Shown here: positions 1 to 5,830 of the stretch, piece after piece
How the letters are laid out: each line of letters begins with the position of its first letter
Numbering within the stretch: position 1 is the stretch's first letter
Notes under the pieces: model-generated
The model's input: only the letters and a program-made list of their open reading frames with translations
Database searches by the model: none
What the model was told of the DNA's origin: nothing
Source: an uncultured Eubacterium sp.
GTDB lineage: Bacteria > Bacillota > Clostridia > Lachnospirales > Lachnospiraceae
NCBI GenBank assembly: GCA_910584795.1
Contig: CAJUBZ010000031.1
Coordinates: 1 to 9,270, forward strand
Direction: 5' to 3'
Length of the DNA: 9,270 bases
Translations under genes and position numbers: made by a program

Positions 1-60
1 TATTCGACATTTGGAGCAAATGCCATGGCGGCTGGATATTCTTCTCAGAAGAGTGTGGAG
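1..60 (+). repeat. Cassette header repeat, copy A
   Basis: Encodes YSTFGANAMAAGYSSQKSVE. Bases 14-60 match 3494-3540 with two mismatches and are nearly the same as 1420-1466. The core tattcttctcagaagagtg is also found at 1443, 3517 and 5948. The repeat continues off the left edge, so its full length is unknown here. It marks the joint between the constant body of the toxin and its variable tip. Confidence 0.9.
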
Positions 61-381
61 GGCTCAGAAGTAAAGAAACCTTATACTACTAGTAGACCAA
101 GTTATGGAAAAGGTCAAGTAAATCAGGTTTGGAGAAATGCAAAAGATCCTATAACTGGCAAGGTGTACGATCCTACTGGTGTAGAGATTACATGGGATAC
201 TACGAAACCGAGAAATGGGCAATGGGATATGGGACATATACCAGGGGAAAAATATTCAGAGATGCATCAATTGTATATAAATGATGTAATTAGTAAAGAA
301 GAGTTTTTGGAATGGTATAGAAATCCAAATAATTATCGACCAGAATTACCTAGTACTAACAGAAGTCACAAATATGAATGA
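1..381 (+). CDS. C-terminal tip of a polymorphic toxin, HNH/EndoVII GH-E nuclease domain (5' partial)
   Basis: The frame is open from the first base, so this is the end of a gene that starts upstream; the ATG at 25 lies inside the repeated header and is probably not the true start. Counting from that ATG (118 residues), residues 1-10 are the shared GYSSQKS header, about 11-35 a linker, and 36-118 the toxin domain. The tip has the GH-E nuclease signature: Gly70-His71 in WDMGHIPG, Glu107 in YRPELPS, and a closing NRSHKYE with His115. This family (PF14410-type) is known as metal-dependent DNase-like tips of secreted toxins acting in the target cell cytoplasm. The domain reaches its usual end and has no lesion, so it may be the tip currently expressed. 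Delivery route is not visible. Two immunity genes follow, 10 bases on. Confidence 0.85.
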   Translation, partial: YSTFGANAMAAGYSSQKSVEGSEVKKPYTTSRPSYGKGQVNQVWRNAKDPITGKVYDPTGVEITWDTTKPRNGQWDMGHIPGEKYSEMHQLYINDVISKEEFLEWYRNPNNYRPELPSTNRSHKYE

Positions 382-391
382 GGTATAAAAA

Positions 392-922
392 ATGAATGTA
401 GAAAAAGCTGATTATGGAACTATTATTAAGTTTGGAACTATGCATGATTTTAATATGAAATTGCAGATGGAAGGCAAAATGTTGGATGAAGTGATTAATA
501 TTACAGATAAAGATGGAATAAGCCTTCTTGAAAGAAGTCTAATTGCACGAAAATTTGATATAGCAAAAGAACTGTTAGCCAATAATGCAGAAGTAAATAA
601 TATTTCAGATGAAGGATGTAACGAACTTCATTACATTGCTAGTAATATCAATTATGATGGAGCTTTGGATATTGCAAAGATATTGTTAGATAGGGGGACG
701 TCTTTGTTGGTAAAAGAAAAGAAATATGGCAATTCTGCATTTTTTACTTTATGTCAGGAAATATTCAAAATACGTTCTGTTGAAGGGTTAAATTTCATAG
801 AAACTTGTTTTGAGAATATACAAGAATATGATTCATGTAACAAGATGGGATATAGTATTAGAATGCTTATAAACGAAAGAGGAACAGATAGGCTAAAACA
901 GATGATGGAGAGTAGAATATGA
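392..922 (+). CDS. Ankyrin-repeat immunity protein for the GH-E nuclease tip
   Basis: A 176-residue protein without signal peptide or membrane segment. Three ankyrin-like repeats can be read: around residues 36-66 (DKDGISLLERSLIARKFDIA then KELLANNAEVN), 71-104 (DEGCNELHYIA, then IAKILLDRGTSLL), and a weaker one from about 109. Ankyrin proteins are well-known partners of nuclease tips in polymorphic toxin systems, binding and neutralising the toxin in the cytoplasm. The ATG is 10 bases after the toxin stop; GAGG at 380-383 overlaps that stop and sits 8 bases before the ATG. The 3' end overlaps the next gene by four bases (ATGA). The immunity role is inferred from position and fold; the ankyrin call is read from the sequence. 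Confidence 0.8.
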   Translation: MNVEKADYGTIIKFGTMHDFNMKLQMEGKMLDEVINITDKDGISLLERSLIARKFDIAKELLANNAEVNNISDEGCNELHYIASNINYDGALDIAKILLDRGTSLLVKEKKYGNSAFFTLCQEIFKIRSVEGLNFIETCFENIQEYDSCNKMGYSIRMLINERGTDRLKQMMESRI

Positions 923-1245
923 AGCAAAGTATGAATATGGGTGGATCAGTTGTCTCAAAAAATATTTTAGAAAAGAATGGTAGAATTAAATGGTGCTTTA
1001 GAGAAGAAAGTGTTAATTCAATTGATAACGGATGGAGATTTTTATCTGAAGTGGATACAGATGTTTATCTACAAGATGTTTCAAACATGGTTGTATGTGA
1101 TTGGGGAACAATTTTCGAAATTGAACCAGCAATTGCACCAATATTTAATATGCCTATTGGGACAGATATAACTTTAATAAATGAAGATGGAAAGAAATTT
1201 TTTATTTATACAGCTACGGGGGAATTAGTTAAATTTTTAGAATAG
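919..1245 (+). CDS. DUF2185 (Imm33-like) immunity protein
   Basis: 108 residues. The pattern GGSVVSKNILEKNGRIKWCF, REESVNSIDNGWRFLSEVD and later VVCDWGTIFEIEPAIAPIFN with MPIGTDITLI is that of DUF2185, a family of small cytoplasmic proteins often found beside polymorphic toxins and listed as an immunity family. The start overlaps the ankyrin gene stop as ATGA, with GGAGAG at 907-912, so the two are probably translationally coupled. An alternative start is the ATG at 931. Its toxin partner is unclear: it may be a second antidote to the GH-E tip, or a leftover from a cassette whose toxin has been lost. The family call is from memory of the motif pattern. Confidence 0.8.
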   Translation: MKQSMNMGGSVVSKNILEKNGRIKWCFREESVNSIDNGWRFLSEVDTDVYLQDVSNMVVCDWGTIFEIEPAIAPIFNMPIGTDITLINEDGKKFFIYTATGELVKFLE

Positions 1246-1327
1246 ATTACACACAGCAATTAATTTCTTCTAGGACATTTTTAACTAAATTTATTAAATT
1301 AAAATCTTTGAATTTGTATTAGCATGG

Positions 1328-1466
1328 TAATGAAAACTGGACAGAAAGAGACTTTTTAAACCTGTATGGAGAAGGAAAAGAGCTGCTGTATACGGGAGCA
1401 CATGGCTATTCGACATTTGGAGCAAATGCAATGGCGGCTGGATATTCTTCTCAGAAGAGTGAGGGA
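1328..1466 (+). repeat. Cassette header repeat, copy B (long form)
   Basis: About 139 bases encoding NENWTERDFLNLYGEGKELL, then YTGAHGYSTFGANAMAAGYS and SQKS. It aligns along its length with 5832-5974 without large gaps. The upstream homology ends at an in-frame TAG at 1320-1322, so the toxin sequence stops being toxin-like there. This is the expected left edge of a displaced cassette: enough body sequence for homologous recombination but no start or secretion domain. Confidence 0.85.
1419..1433 (+). promoter_or_regulatory. Possible internal ribosome binding site and start in the header
   Basis: GGAG at 1419-1422 lies 8 bases before the ATG at 1431 inside copy B. It could allow the orphan tip to be made without its secretion domain. 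The same spacing occurs in copy A (GGAG at 13-16, ATG at 25). It may be chance, since these bases also encode the conserved FGANAMA. Copy G has GGAA instead of GGAG. Confidence 0.3.
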
Positions 1467-1859
1467 GCAGGTGAACCCAAAACGTTAAGTTCAGCAGAGG
1501 TGGAAAATAATGCTTTTAATGCAATTAAAGGTTCTAATAAATCAGATTCAGTAGTTCTTGGGAAATATGAAGAAGGGAGTGCAACAAGCTATAATGTTGT
1601 GGCAAAAGACATGAACGCACAGTACTTCAATCTTGACAATTGGGATGAATTAAATGCAAACTATTCTAGAAATGAAATATGGAAAGTTAATGAAAGATTT
1701 TTGGATATACAAACGAGTTCAGGAAGAGAAATATATTTATCACATAATCCTGTAAAATATATTGGAGATGGTTCATACTACTCTCAAGAAATTCAGTATC
1801 TTATAGATAACGGATATAGATTTATTCAGGAAGGAGATATATGGCATGCAATTAGATAA
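1431..1859 (+). CDS. Orphan toxin-tip cassette, intact, family not named
   Basis: The frame is open from 1323 to 1859 but no start with the secretion part exists; 1431 is the first ATG. Residues 1-10 are the header, 11-30 a polar linker, and about 30-142 the toxin domain. Readable landmarks are SDSVVLGKYEEGS, DMNAQYFNLDNWDELN, WKVNERFLDIQTSSGREIYL, SHNP, SYYSQEIQYLIDNGYRF and a terminal DIWHAIR. I remember similar patterns (VxLG, N-x-x-FLD, SYYxxEIxYL, GYR) at the ends of many Gram-positive and Rhs toxins, but cannot assign an activity. No frameshift or internal stop is seen, unlike most other tips here. The following immunity gene overlaps the 3' end by 14 bases. Confidence 0.7.
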   Translation: MAAGYSSQKSEGAGEPKTLSSAEVENNAFNAIKGSNKSDSVVLGKYEEGSATSYNVVAKDMNAQYFNLDNWDELNANYSRNEIWKVNERFLDIQTSSGREIYLSHNPVKYIGDGSYYSQEIQYLIDNGYRFIQEGDIWHAIR

Positions 1860-2265
1860 TTTATTTTTAACAGGACTAAAAGGGAAGTCTTTTATTCAAA
1901 ATGTAATGAAGGAATATTTCCCTAAGGGCATGGTTCTCATTGATGAGAGGGATGAGGAAAATCATCATGGTTGGTTTATACTCAAATATAAATATATAGA
2001 AAAAAAGTATGTCATTTCTTTTGAGGGAGAATTTAATAGTTTTAATATTCGAATTACAACTGAGGATGAGGAGTTTATTTCATTGAAACAATTAAATGAT
2101 TATGAAAGTGGACTAACAAAACAAAATATTGTAAGCGCTATTATAATATTGAAGGAAATACTGAAAAAATCTATAGATTTTTATAAAATTCAGAATGGTA
2201 AAGTGTATAAGAAGAATAATGGGATTTATAAAAGAGTTAAAGATTGGAAGGAAATGTATAAATGA
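1846..2265 (+). CDS. Putative immunity protein for the orphan tip of cassette B
   Basis: 139 residues, soluble, mixed acidic and basic. The start at 1846 is chosen because AAGGAG at 1831-1836 lies 9 bases upstream inside the toxin gene; the ATG at 1841 gives only four codons. The 14-base overlap with the toxin points to coupled translation, typical for toxin/antidote pairs. Features include an aromatic stretch HHGWFILKYKYIEKKYVISF at about 41-60 and a Lys/Tyr-rich tail. I do not recognise a named family. The gene ends by overlapping the next start (ATGA, 2262-2265). Confidence 0.65.
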   Translation: MQLDNLFLTGLKGKSFIQNVMKEYFPKGMVLIDERDEENHHGWFILKYKYIEKKYVISFEGEFNSFNIRITTEDEEFISLKQLNDYESGLTKQNIVSAIIILKEILKKSIDFYKIQNGKVYKKNNGIYKRVKDWKEMYK

Positions 2266-2729
2266 ATGAAGAGAAAAAGGTCAGTGATTTATATTTGAAA
2301 TACTGACAACATGTTTTGGAATATACAAATGAAGAGATGAATCTTTTTTTAGAAAATGAAATGCAAGTATATATAGCTGTGTTTGATATTCCAATTCAAA
2401 GTAACATAATTGGGTTTCAGACACAGACATTGGCATTGATATTTGGGTTGAATACGCATATATATCATGGAAGTGGAAGTGCAATAACTGGTTTGGAAGA
2501 GGAGCCACAAATAAAAAAAGCTATGCAATCGCTGTTGATAAGTATTTCTCAAGTTTTACCATATATGAAAATAACAAACAATACAGATTTTTATGATAGT
2601 GATAAAGTCAGAGTTTATCTTAAAACAAAAAAAGGAATATATTTTAAAGAGTTAGAAGATTCTAGGGAAGACAAATTTATTAAAATGTTAATGGAAAATG
2701 TTTTGGAAAAAATTATTAAAAAAAAATGA
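2262..2729 (+). pseudogene. Second immunity-like gene of cassette B, interrupted by TGA
   Basis: The ATG at 2262 overlaps the previous stop (ATGA). Fourteen codons (MNEEKKVSDLYLKY) are followed by TGA at 2304-2306, then the same frame runs on to 2729 without another stop. Because the frame is kept on both sides, this looks like one point mutation in a gene of about 155 residues. The downstream piece could restart at ATG 2316 or 2337, but neither has a clear ribosome binding site. The protein is soluble; its tail VRVYLKTKKGIYFKELED weakly resembles VYKKNNGIYKRVKDW in the preceding gene, so the two may be distant relatives. Family not recognised. Confidence 0.6.
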
Positions 2730-2747
2730 ATAATGTTCTAGTATTGC

Positions 2748-3056
2748 ATGTCACAGGTAGCGACCAAACTGGCAGAGGCTGTAAGAGAAGCAATATGGGA
2801 CTGCCAGCGGAGTAAAACATATACCCAGGAAGCATTTGAAAGTAACATGAAAAAGCACCTTGAAAATGTTTCTAAAGTTACTGTCGTTTCCTATGGAATC
2901 ATCCAAAAGATAGATCAGTATGGTAATCCATGGCAAGACTGGATGGATGGGAAACAGTCATTCGAACTATTACAGCAGTCATTGTTGAAAATTCCTCTTA
3001 AGCAGGGAGTTGTAAATGTAAAATATGTGTCACTTGAGACAGAGGAACACAAATAA
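2748..3056 (+). CDS. Unrecognised ORF, possibly 5'-truncated, between cassettes B and D
   Basis: 102 residues starting directly after an in-frame TAG (2739-2741), without a ribosome binding site. G+C is visibly higher than in its neighbours (words such as ctgccagcggag, accaaactggcagaggctg). The N-terminal half (about 1-40) is helical and charged (AEAVREAIWDCQRSKTY); the second half has IQKIDQYGNPWQDWMDG and an IPLKQGVVNVKYVSLE strand. An alternative ATG at 2726 overlaps the previous stop but runs only 29 codons in another frame; a frameshift could join it to this ORF. It precedes a DUF6572-like gene, so it may be a toxin-tip remnant or an immunity relative. I cannot name it. Confidence 0.45.
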   Translation: MSQVATKLAEAVREAIWDCQRSKTYTQEAFESNMKKHLENVSKVTVVSYGIIQKIDQYGNPWQDWMDGKQSFELLQQSLLKIPLKQGVVNVKYVSLETEEHK

Positions 3057-3091
3057 AGATAATTAGACCACAATAATTGTAAGGAGGAAGT

Positions 3092-3205
3092 ATGTCTGTT
3101 TTAGATAGAGAGACTGTAGATGGCATGGCATTGGATAAAGATGGAAGAGGTATACGATTATTAATAGCTGATCATCTTGATTGGAATTATCTTATATTGA
3201 TTTAA
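3092..3205 (+). pseudogene. Truncated DUF6572-like gene
   Basis: ATG with a very strong AAGGAGG at 3081-3087. The 37-residue product begins MSVLDRETVDGMALDKDGRG then IRLLIADHLDW. This matches the opening of DUF6572, small proteins of roughly 60-100 residues common beside polymorphic toxins, where IxDHLDW is normally followed by a helix. Here the frame leaves the family pattern just after DHLDW (NYLILI, then TAA). I infer a deletion junction near 3180-3190. The strong start site suggests the gene was functional until recently. Confidence 0.6.
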
Positions 3206-3253
3206 ATCTCCTATCTAAGGCAAAGGAGTTAGCTTAAAAACAGATACTTTTAG

Positions 3254-3493
3254 GTGATAAAGGGCGATTCGAAAATAAGGGCAAAGGCTTTTTTGAATTG
3301 GTTGTTTTATATAATAGCTAGTACTTGTTTTAGTAATGTTTTGAATAAAAATTTAGAATTGGAAATGTTTCATAGGCTATTGGCTAGGAATGTTTCCAAT
3401 TTTCTATTGGCGAGAGCCGCAACGACTGCGACGACAGTTGGAGGATATGTGATTGCAGGAGCTCTTGCAGTAGATGCAGTGAATACATCATTA
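3254..3493 (+). pseudogene. Remnant of toxin body with a hydrophobic segment, fused to the cassette D header
   Basis: The frame is open from 3254, but only its end looks like protein: residues about 54-80 read ARAATTATTVGGYVIAGALA then VDAVNT, an Ala/Gly/Val helix of membrane-segment type. G+C rises here (gccgcaacgactgcgacgac). From 3494 the header repeat begins in a different frame, so the 3254 frame downstream of it reads the header out of frame and is meaningless. I infer a deletion that joined a piece of a toxin body to a cassette header. No ribosome binding site precedes 3254. Confidence 0.4.
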
Positions 3494-3540
3494 GAGCAAA
3501 TGCCATGGCGAGTGGATATTCTTCTCAGAAGAGTGTGGAG
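3494..3540 (+). repeat. Cassette header repeat, copy D
   Basis: Forty-seven bases matching 14-60 with two mismatches (ggcgagtgg here, ggcggctgg there). It encodes ANAMASGYSSQKSVE in the frame of the following toxin remnant. Homology with the other copies is lost upstream of about 3490, so the left part of the long header is missing. Confidence 0.85.
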
Positions 3541-3858
3541 ATGGGTGAAGCTGCTGAAGATGTTTCATACTATAGGGTACAAGGTGGTGGCGAAGGTGAT
3601 AAGACTAGTCAATATAGAATTAAAGTGAATACAGACGGAACAATTTCCATACCAAATAAAAATGCCGAAAGAGATAGATAGTCTAATAAAAGAAACAGCT
3701 ATTGAACAATATGGATATAAGAGCCATCCGCTTAATCAAGGTGGTACAGCCCCAAAATTGTTGACCCTACAACACCAGGAATGAGTTATGAATTACCTGC
3801 AAGCCCGTGGCTTGAATGGTTGGAGGAATATGGACACTCAGCAAGAATCATGAAATAA
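3496..3858 (+). pseudogene. Broken toxin tip of cassette D (internal deletion plus frameshift)
   Basis: Three pieces in three frames make one recognisable tip. Piece 1 (3496-3681): header, then SYYRVQGGGEGDKTSQYRIK and SIPNKNA, ending in TAG. Piece 2 (from about 3671): EIDSLIKETAIEQYGYKSHP then LNQGGTAPK. Piece 3 (to 3858): IVDPTTPGMSYELPASPWLE then WLEEYGHSARIMK. Pieces 2 and 3 are joined if the A-run at 3754-3757 lost one A (GCC CCA AAA ATT). Between pieces 1 and 2 I infer that a stretch of the domain is missing, because the NKNA part meets EIDS abruptly. Similar tips with YRVQGG at the front and a PW-x-EWLEEY end occur in other polymorphic toxins; the activity is unknown to me. The immunity gene after it is intact. 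Confidence 0.75.
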
Positions 3859-3880
3859 TTTAGTAAGAGAAGGTGAGATA

Positions 3881-4408
3881 ATGGGAATTAAATATGCGGA
3901 AGATATTATAGTAGGAGTTAATGATGATATTGGCTTTAGATGGTATATTACAGATAGAGATTCATGGATATTAGACATTGAAAAATATTGTGATGCATAC
4001 AAAAAAATAGGGCATGAAGTGAATCTTGATTTTATTCTATCATTGAGAAATAATATTGCAGTTATTAATGAAAATAGTTATAAGGAATACTTGAAAATTT
4101 ATCAAGAAGATGTTGTTGACTCGAAACAGCTAAAAGAGCAAATAATGGATAAAAATTTTCAAGATACAATACTAGAATTAAAACCTTCTCTTTACATTGA
4201 TTTTACAAAGAAGATATTGCTTTCAATGTATCCTGAGAATATACCGTTTGAGAAATATGTTCCCGAAGGATGGCTGGGAAGGAAGGAAGATTTCACCCAA
4301 TATATTCCACAAAAAGATAGGTATTGGTGTATTAAAGGTGTTAATATGATTGATAACTTGTTTGAAATTGAAATGAAAAAGTTTAAAGGAGAGACGGTTA
4401 ATGAATAG
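3881..4408 (+). CDS. Putative immunity protein of cassette D
   Basis: 175 residues, soluble, rich in Asp, Glu, Lys and Tyr. The ATG has AAGGTGAG at about 3870-3877. Readable blocks: GIKYAEDIIVGVNDDIGFRW near the start, YKEYLKIYQEDVVDSKQLKE in the middle, and YVPEGWLGRKEDFTQYIPQK with RYWCIKGVNM near the end. I do not know the family. The placement directly after a toxin tip and the length suit an immunity protein. The frame is fully open although its toxin is destroyed. The end overlaps the next gene by eight bases. Confidence 0.65.
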   Translation: MGIKYAEDIIVGVNDDIGFRWYITDRDSWILDIEKYCDAYKKIGHEVNLDFILSLRNNIAVINENSYKEYLKIYQEDVVDSKQLKEQIMDKNFQDTILELKPSLYIDFTKKILLSMYPENIPFEKYVPEGWLGRKEDFTQYIPQKDRYWCIKGVNMIDNLFEIEMKKFKGETVNE

Positions 4409-4607
4409 CAATTTGGTAATAATGAATGAAAAAATCAAAAAAGAAAATTCGGAACAAGAAGTGGATGGACTTACTATAATAGTTGATGGAGTCATCAAAC
4501 AGGTTTTTGACAGATTTAAAGAGTTAAAAGGATATGATGAATATAATGAGGTTCTAAGGGATGTCATTGTTGAAGGCATAAATAAAATTATTAATGATTA
4601 TAATTAA
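4401..4607 (+). CDS. Small acidic protein coupled to the cassette D immunity gene
   Basis: 68 residues. The ATG at 4401 has AAAGGAGAG at about 4385-4393 and overlaps the previous gene by eight bases, so the pair is probably co-translated. An alternative start is ATG 4422. The N-terminal 20 residues are charged and probably disordered (MNEKIKKENSEQEVDG); the rest, GLTIIVDGVIKQVFDRFKEL followed by YDEYNEVLRDVIVEGINKII, looks like a short strand plus two amphipathic helices. That layout recalls ribbon-helix-helix proteins, but the evidence is thin. It could be an accessory or regulatory part of the immunity module. Confidence 0.55.
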   Translation: MNSNLVIMNEKIKKENSEQEVDGLTIIVDGVIKQVFDRFKELKGYDEYNEVLRDVIVEGINKIINDYN

Positions 4608-4622
4608 TGATTATTTTACTGA

Positions 4623-4772
4623 TTCTTAGTACAAGATGTTACATTAAAAGCAGGTACACAATTGCGAACAGGTGTGGCTAATGGATTGTTTGGATATGAA
4701 GGTGGAGGTATACAATTTGATATGATGGGGCAAAGAGTAGGCGAATTTAGTAATGGTAGATTGTTGCATTAA
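4623..4772 (+). pseudogene. C-terminal fragment of a toxin tip (cassette E)
   Basis: An open stretch of 49 codons between TGA (4620-4622) and TAA (4770-4772), with no header and no start. It reads VQDVTLKAGTQLRTGVANGL, then FGYEGGGIQFDMMGQRVGEF and a short tail. FGxxGGGxQ recalls the last motif of TNT-type NAD glycohydrolase toxins, also seen in cassette J (FEQPGGGMQY), but the flanking sequence differs, so the family is uncertain. The front of the domain has been lost. An immunity gene starts 14 bases after the stop, as in the complete cassettes. Confidence 0.6.
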
Positions 4773-4786
4773 TTATGGAGGTTATG

Positions 4787-5140
4787 ATGAGTCCAAATTA
4801 TGAGCTGATAAATAAAACACTTAAAGCAGATGATTTTACAGTTCATTTTGAGCATAATATTCAAGAGGTTATATTTTGGGATGGGATTTATATAGTTTTA
4901 CTTTCTATACCGAATGAAGTTAATGAAGTAGATAATATTTATGGTGTTAATTCAAGTGGAAAAGTAATATGGAAAATAGAAAATCCTACAAAAGCATTTA
5001 AATTAAACAAAAATGAGCAAGGGTATGATTATATGGCTTTAAGTATATATGTTCACATGAATATGAGTGCAGAAGGAGTTTTCATTGCAAATACTTTTTT
5101 TGGAATGATATATATATTTGATTATAAAACAGGAGTGTAG
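4787..5140 (+). CDS. Putative immunity protein of cassette E, perhaps slightly shortened
   Basis: The start is placed at 4787 (MSPNYELINK) because GGAGG at 4777-4781 is 5 bases before it; ATG 4775 precedes that site and ATG 4784 is too close. The product has 117 residues and no signal or membrane helix. It is strand-rich (VHFEHNIQEVIFWDGIYIVL; WKIENP; GVFIANTFFGMIYIFDYKTG). After KTGV comes TAG at 5138-5140. The same frame continues 10 codons to TAA (5171-5173), and another frame gives VGGKRFLL, a plausible natural end. One small mutation may thus have trimmed the last 10 or so residues. Family not recognised. Confidence 0.6.
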   Translation: MSPNYELINKTLKADDFTVHFEHNIQEVIFWDGIYIVLLSIPNEVNEVDNIYGVNSSGKVIWKIENPTKAFKLNKNEQGYDYMALSIYVHMNMSAEGVFIANTFFGMIYIFDYKTGV

Positions 5141-5226
5141 TCGGTGGTAAAAGATTTTTACTTTAAGGAGTAACAGAAATACAAATAACAATGTCAAATC
5201 CTAGATAGCTAGCGATAGAAGGATAG

Positions 5227-5331
5227 GTTAAGATGCAATCAGTGGTACAGAATGCAGATGGAACAAAACATACAATTCTTTATGTGTACAATGAAATGAC
5301 GGGCGCTGCTGATGATTTTAAATTTAAGTAG
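5227..5331 (+). pseudogene. C-terminal fragment of a toxin tip (cassette F)
   Basis: Thirty-four codons between TAG (5224-5226) and TAG (5329-5331), reading VKMQSVVQNADGTKHTILYV, then YNEMTGAADDFKFK. It looks like two beta strands and a short tail at the end of a tip. The ATG at 5233 has no ribosome binding site. The sequence between 5141 and 5226 holds stops in the same frame (5206, 5224) and no recognisable toxin front. An intact immunity gene starts 17 bases after the stop, which supports reading this as a toxin remnant. Confidence 0.5.
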
Positions 5332-5348
5332 TAGAAAGGATTAAAAAT

Positions 5349-5762
5349 ATGGATAATATTATTTTTGAGAAAATTTGGCAAGATCAAAATCTTATCGAAT
5401 TAAAAATATCTGCCAATTCGGAATATGTTTCAGCTTATCAAAGTTGCTATATTCAGGATAAAAATTTAGAGGAAATAGCAGAAAAATTATGTTATTTTGT
5501 GGAAAATTATACTGTAGATTGCTATTTGGAATTTGGCAAAAAAGAAGGAAGTTATACACCTGCTTTTTCAATGTATTTATTACCAGCGAATATGTCAGGA
5601 CATGTTAAAATTGAAGTGGATATTGAAATAGCAGATAATGATACACGTTCTCATAGATGTTGTTTTTATATAAAAAGTGAATTGGGTCTAATAGAAAAGT
5701 TAGGGATTGCACTGAAAGATTTAATTACAGATCAAGAAGGGAGCAAAGTATCATTGTGTTAG
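5349..5762 (+). CDS. Putative immunity protein of cassette F
   Basis: 137 residues, with AAAGGA at 5335-5340 eight bases before the ATG. Soluble and strand-rich. Distinct blocks are WQDQNLIELKISANSEYVSA, QSCYIQD, CYLEFGKKEGSYTPAFSMYL, then HVKIEVDIEIADNDTRSHRC and CFYIKSELGLIEKLG. I recall a family of small proteins with the same EIADNxxRxHRC-FY signature next to polymorphic toxins but have no name for it. The frame is intact while the toxin in front is reduced to about 34 codons. Confidence 0.65.
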   Translation: MDNIIFEKIWQDQNLIELKISANSEYVSAYQSCYIQDKNLEEIAEKLCYFVENYTVDCYLEFGKKEGSYTPAFSMYLLPANMSGHVKIEVDIEIADNDTRSHRCCFYIKSELGLIEKLGIALKDLITDQEGSKVSLC

Positions 5763-5830
5763 TCCAACATGAGAAAAGAGTAATCTTTTTATCCATTATA
5801 GTATAATTGTGATATAGAAAATTTATAACT

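Noticed and set aside
2304..2306. TGA read as selenocysteine because of the nearby hairpin
   Set aside because: A bacterial SECIS lies just after the UGA, not before it, and the protein is not a redox enzyme. The hairpin is probably chance.
2281..2552. Two - strand frames over the immunity region, and others at 4223-4579, 6161-6472, 8412-8651 and 8959-9255
   Set aside because: They mirror + strand coding or AT-rich spacer, have low-complexity composition and no ribosome binding sites.
3254..3628. The 124-codon frame as one real gene
   Set aside because: From 3494 it reads the header repeat out of frame (MPWRVDILLRR instead of AMASGYSSQKS), so its end is an artefact.
5802..5807. TATAAT as promoter -10 before cassette G
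   Set aside because: No -35-like hexamer at 16-18 bases upstream; in such AT-rich DNA a lone TATAAT is expected by chance.
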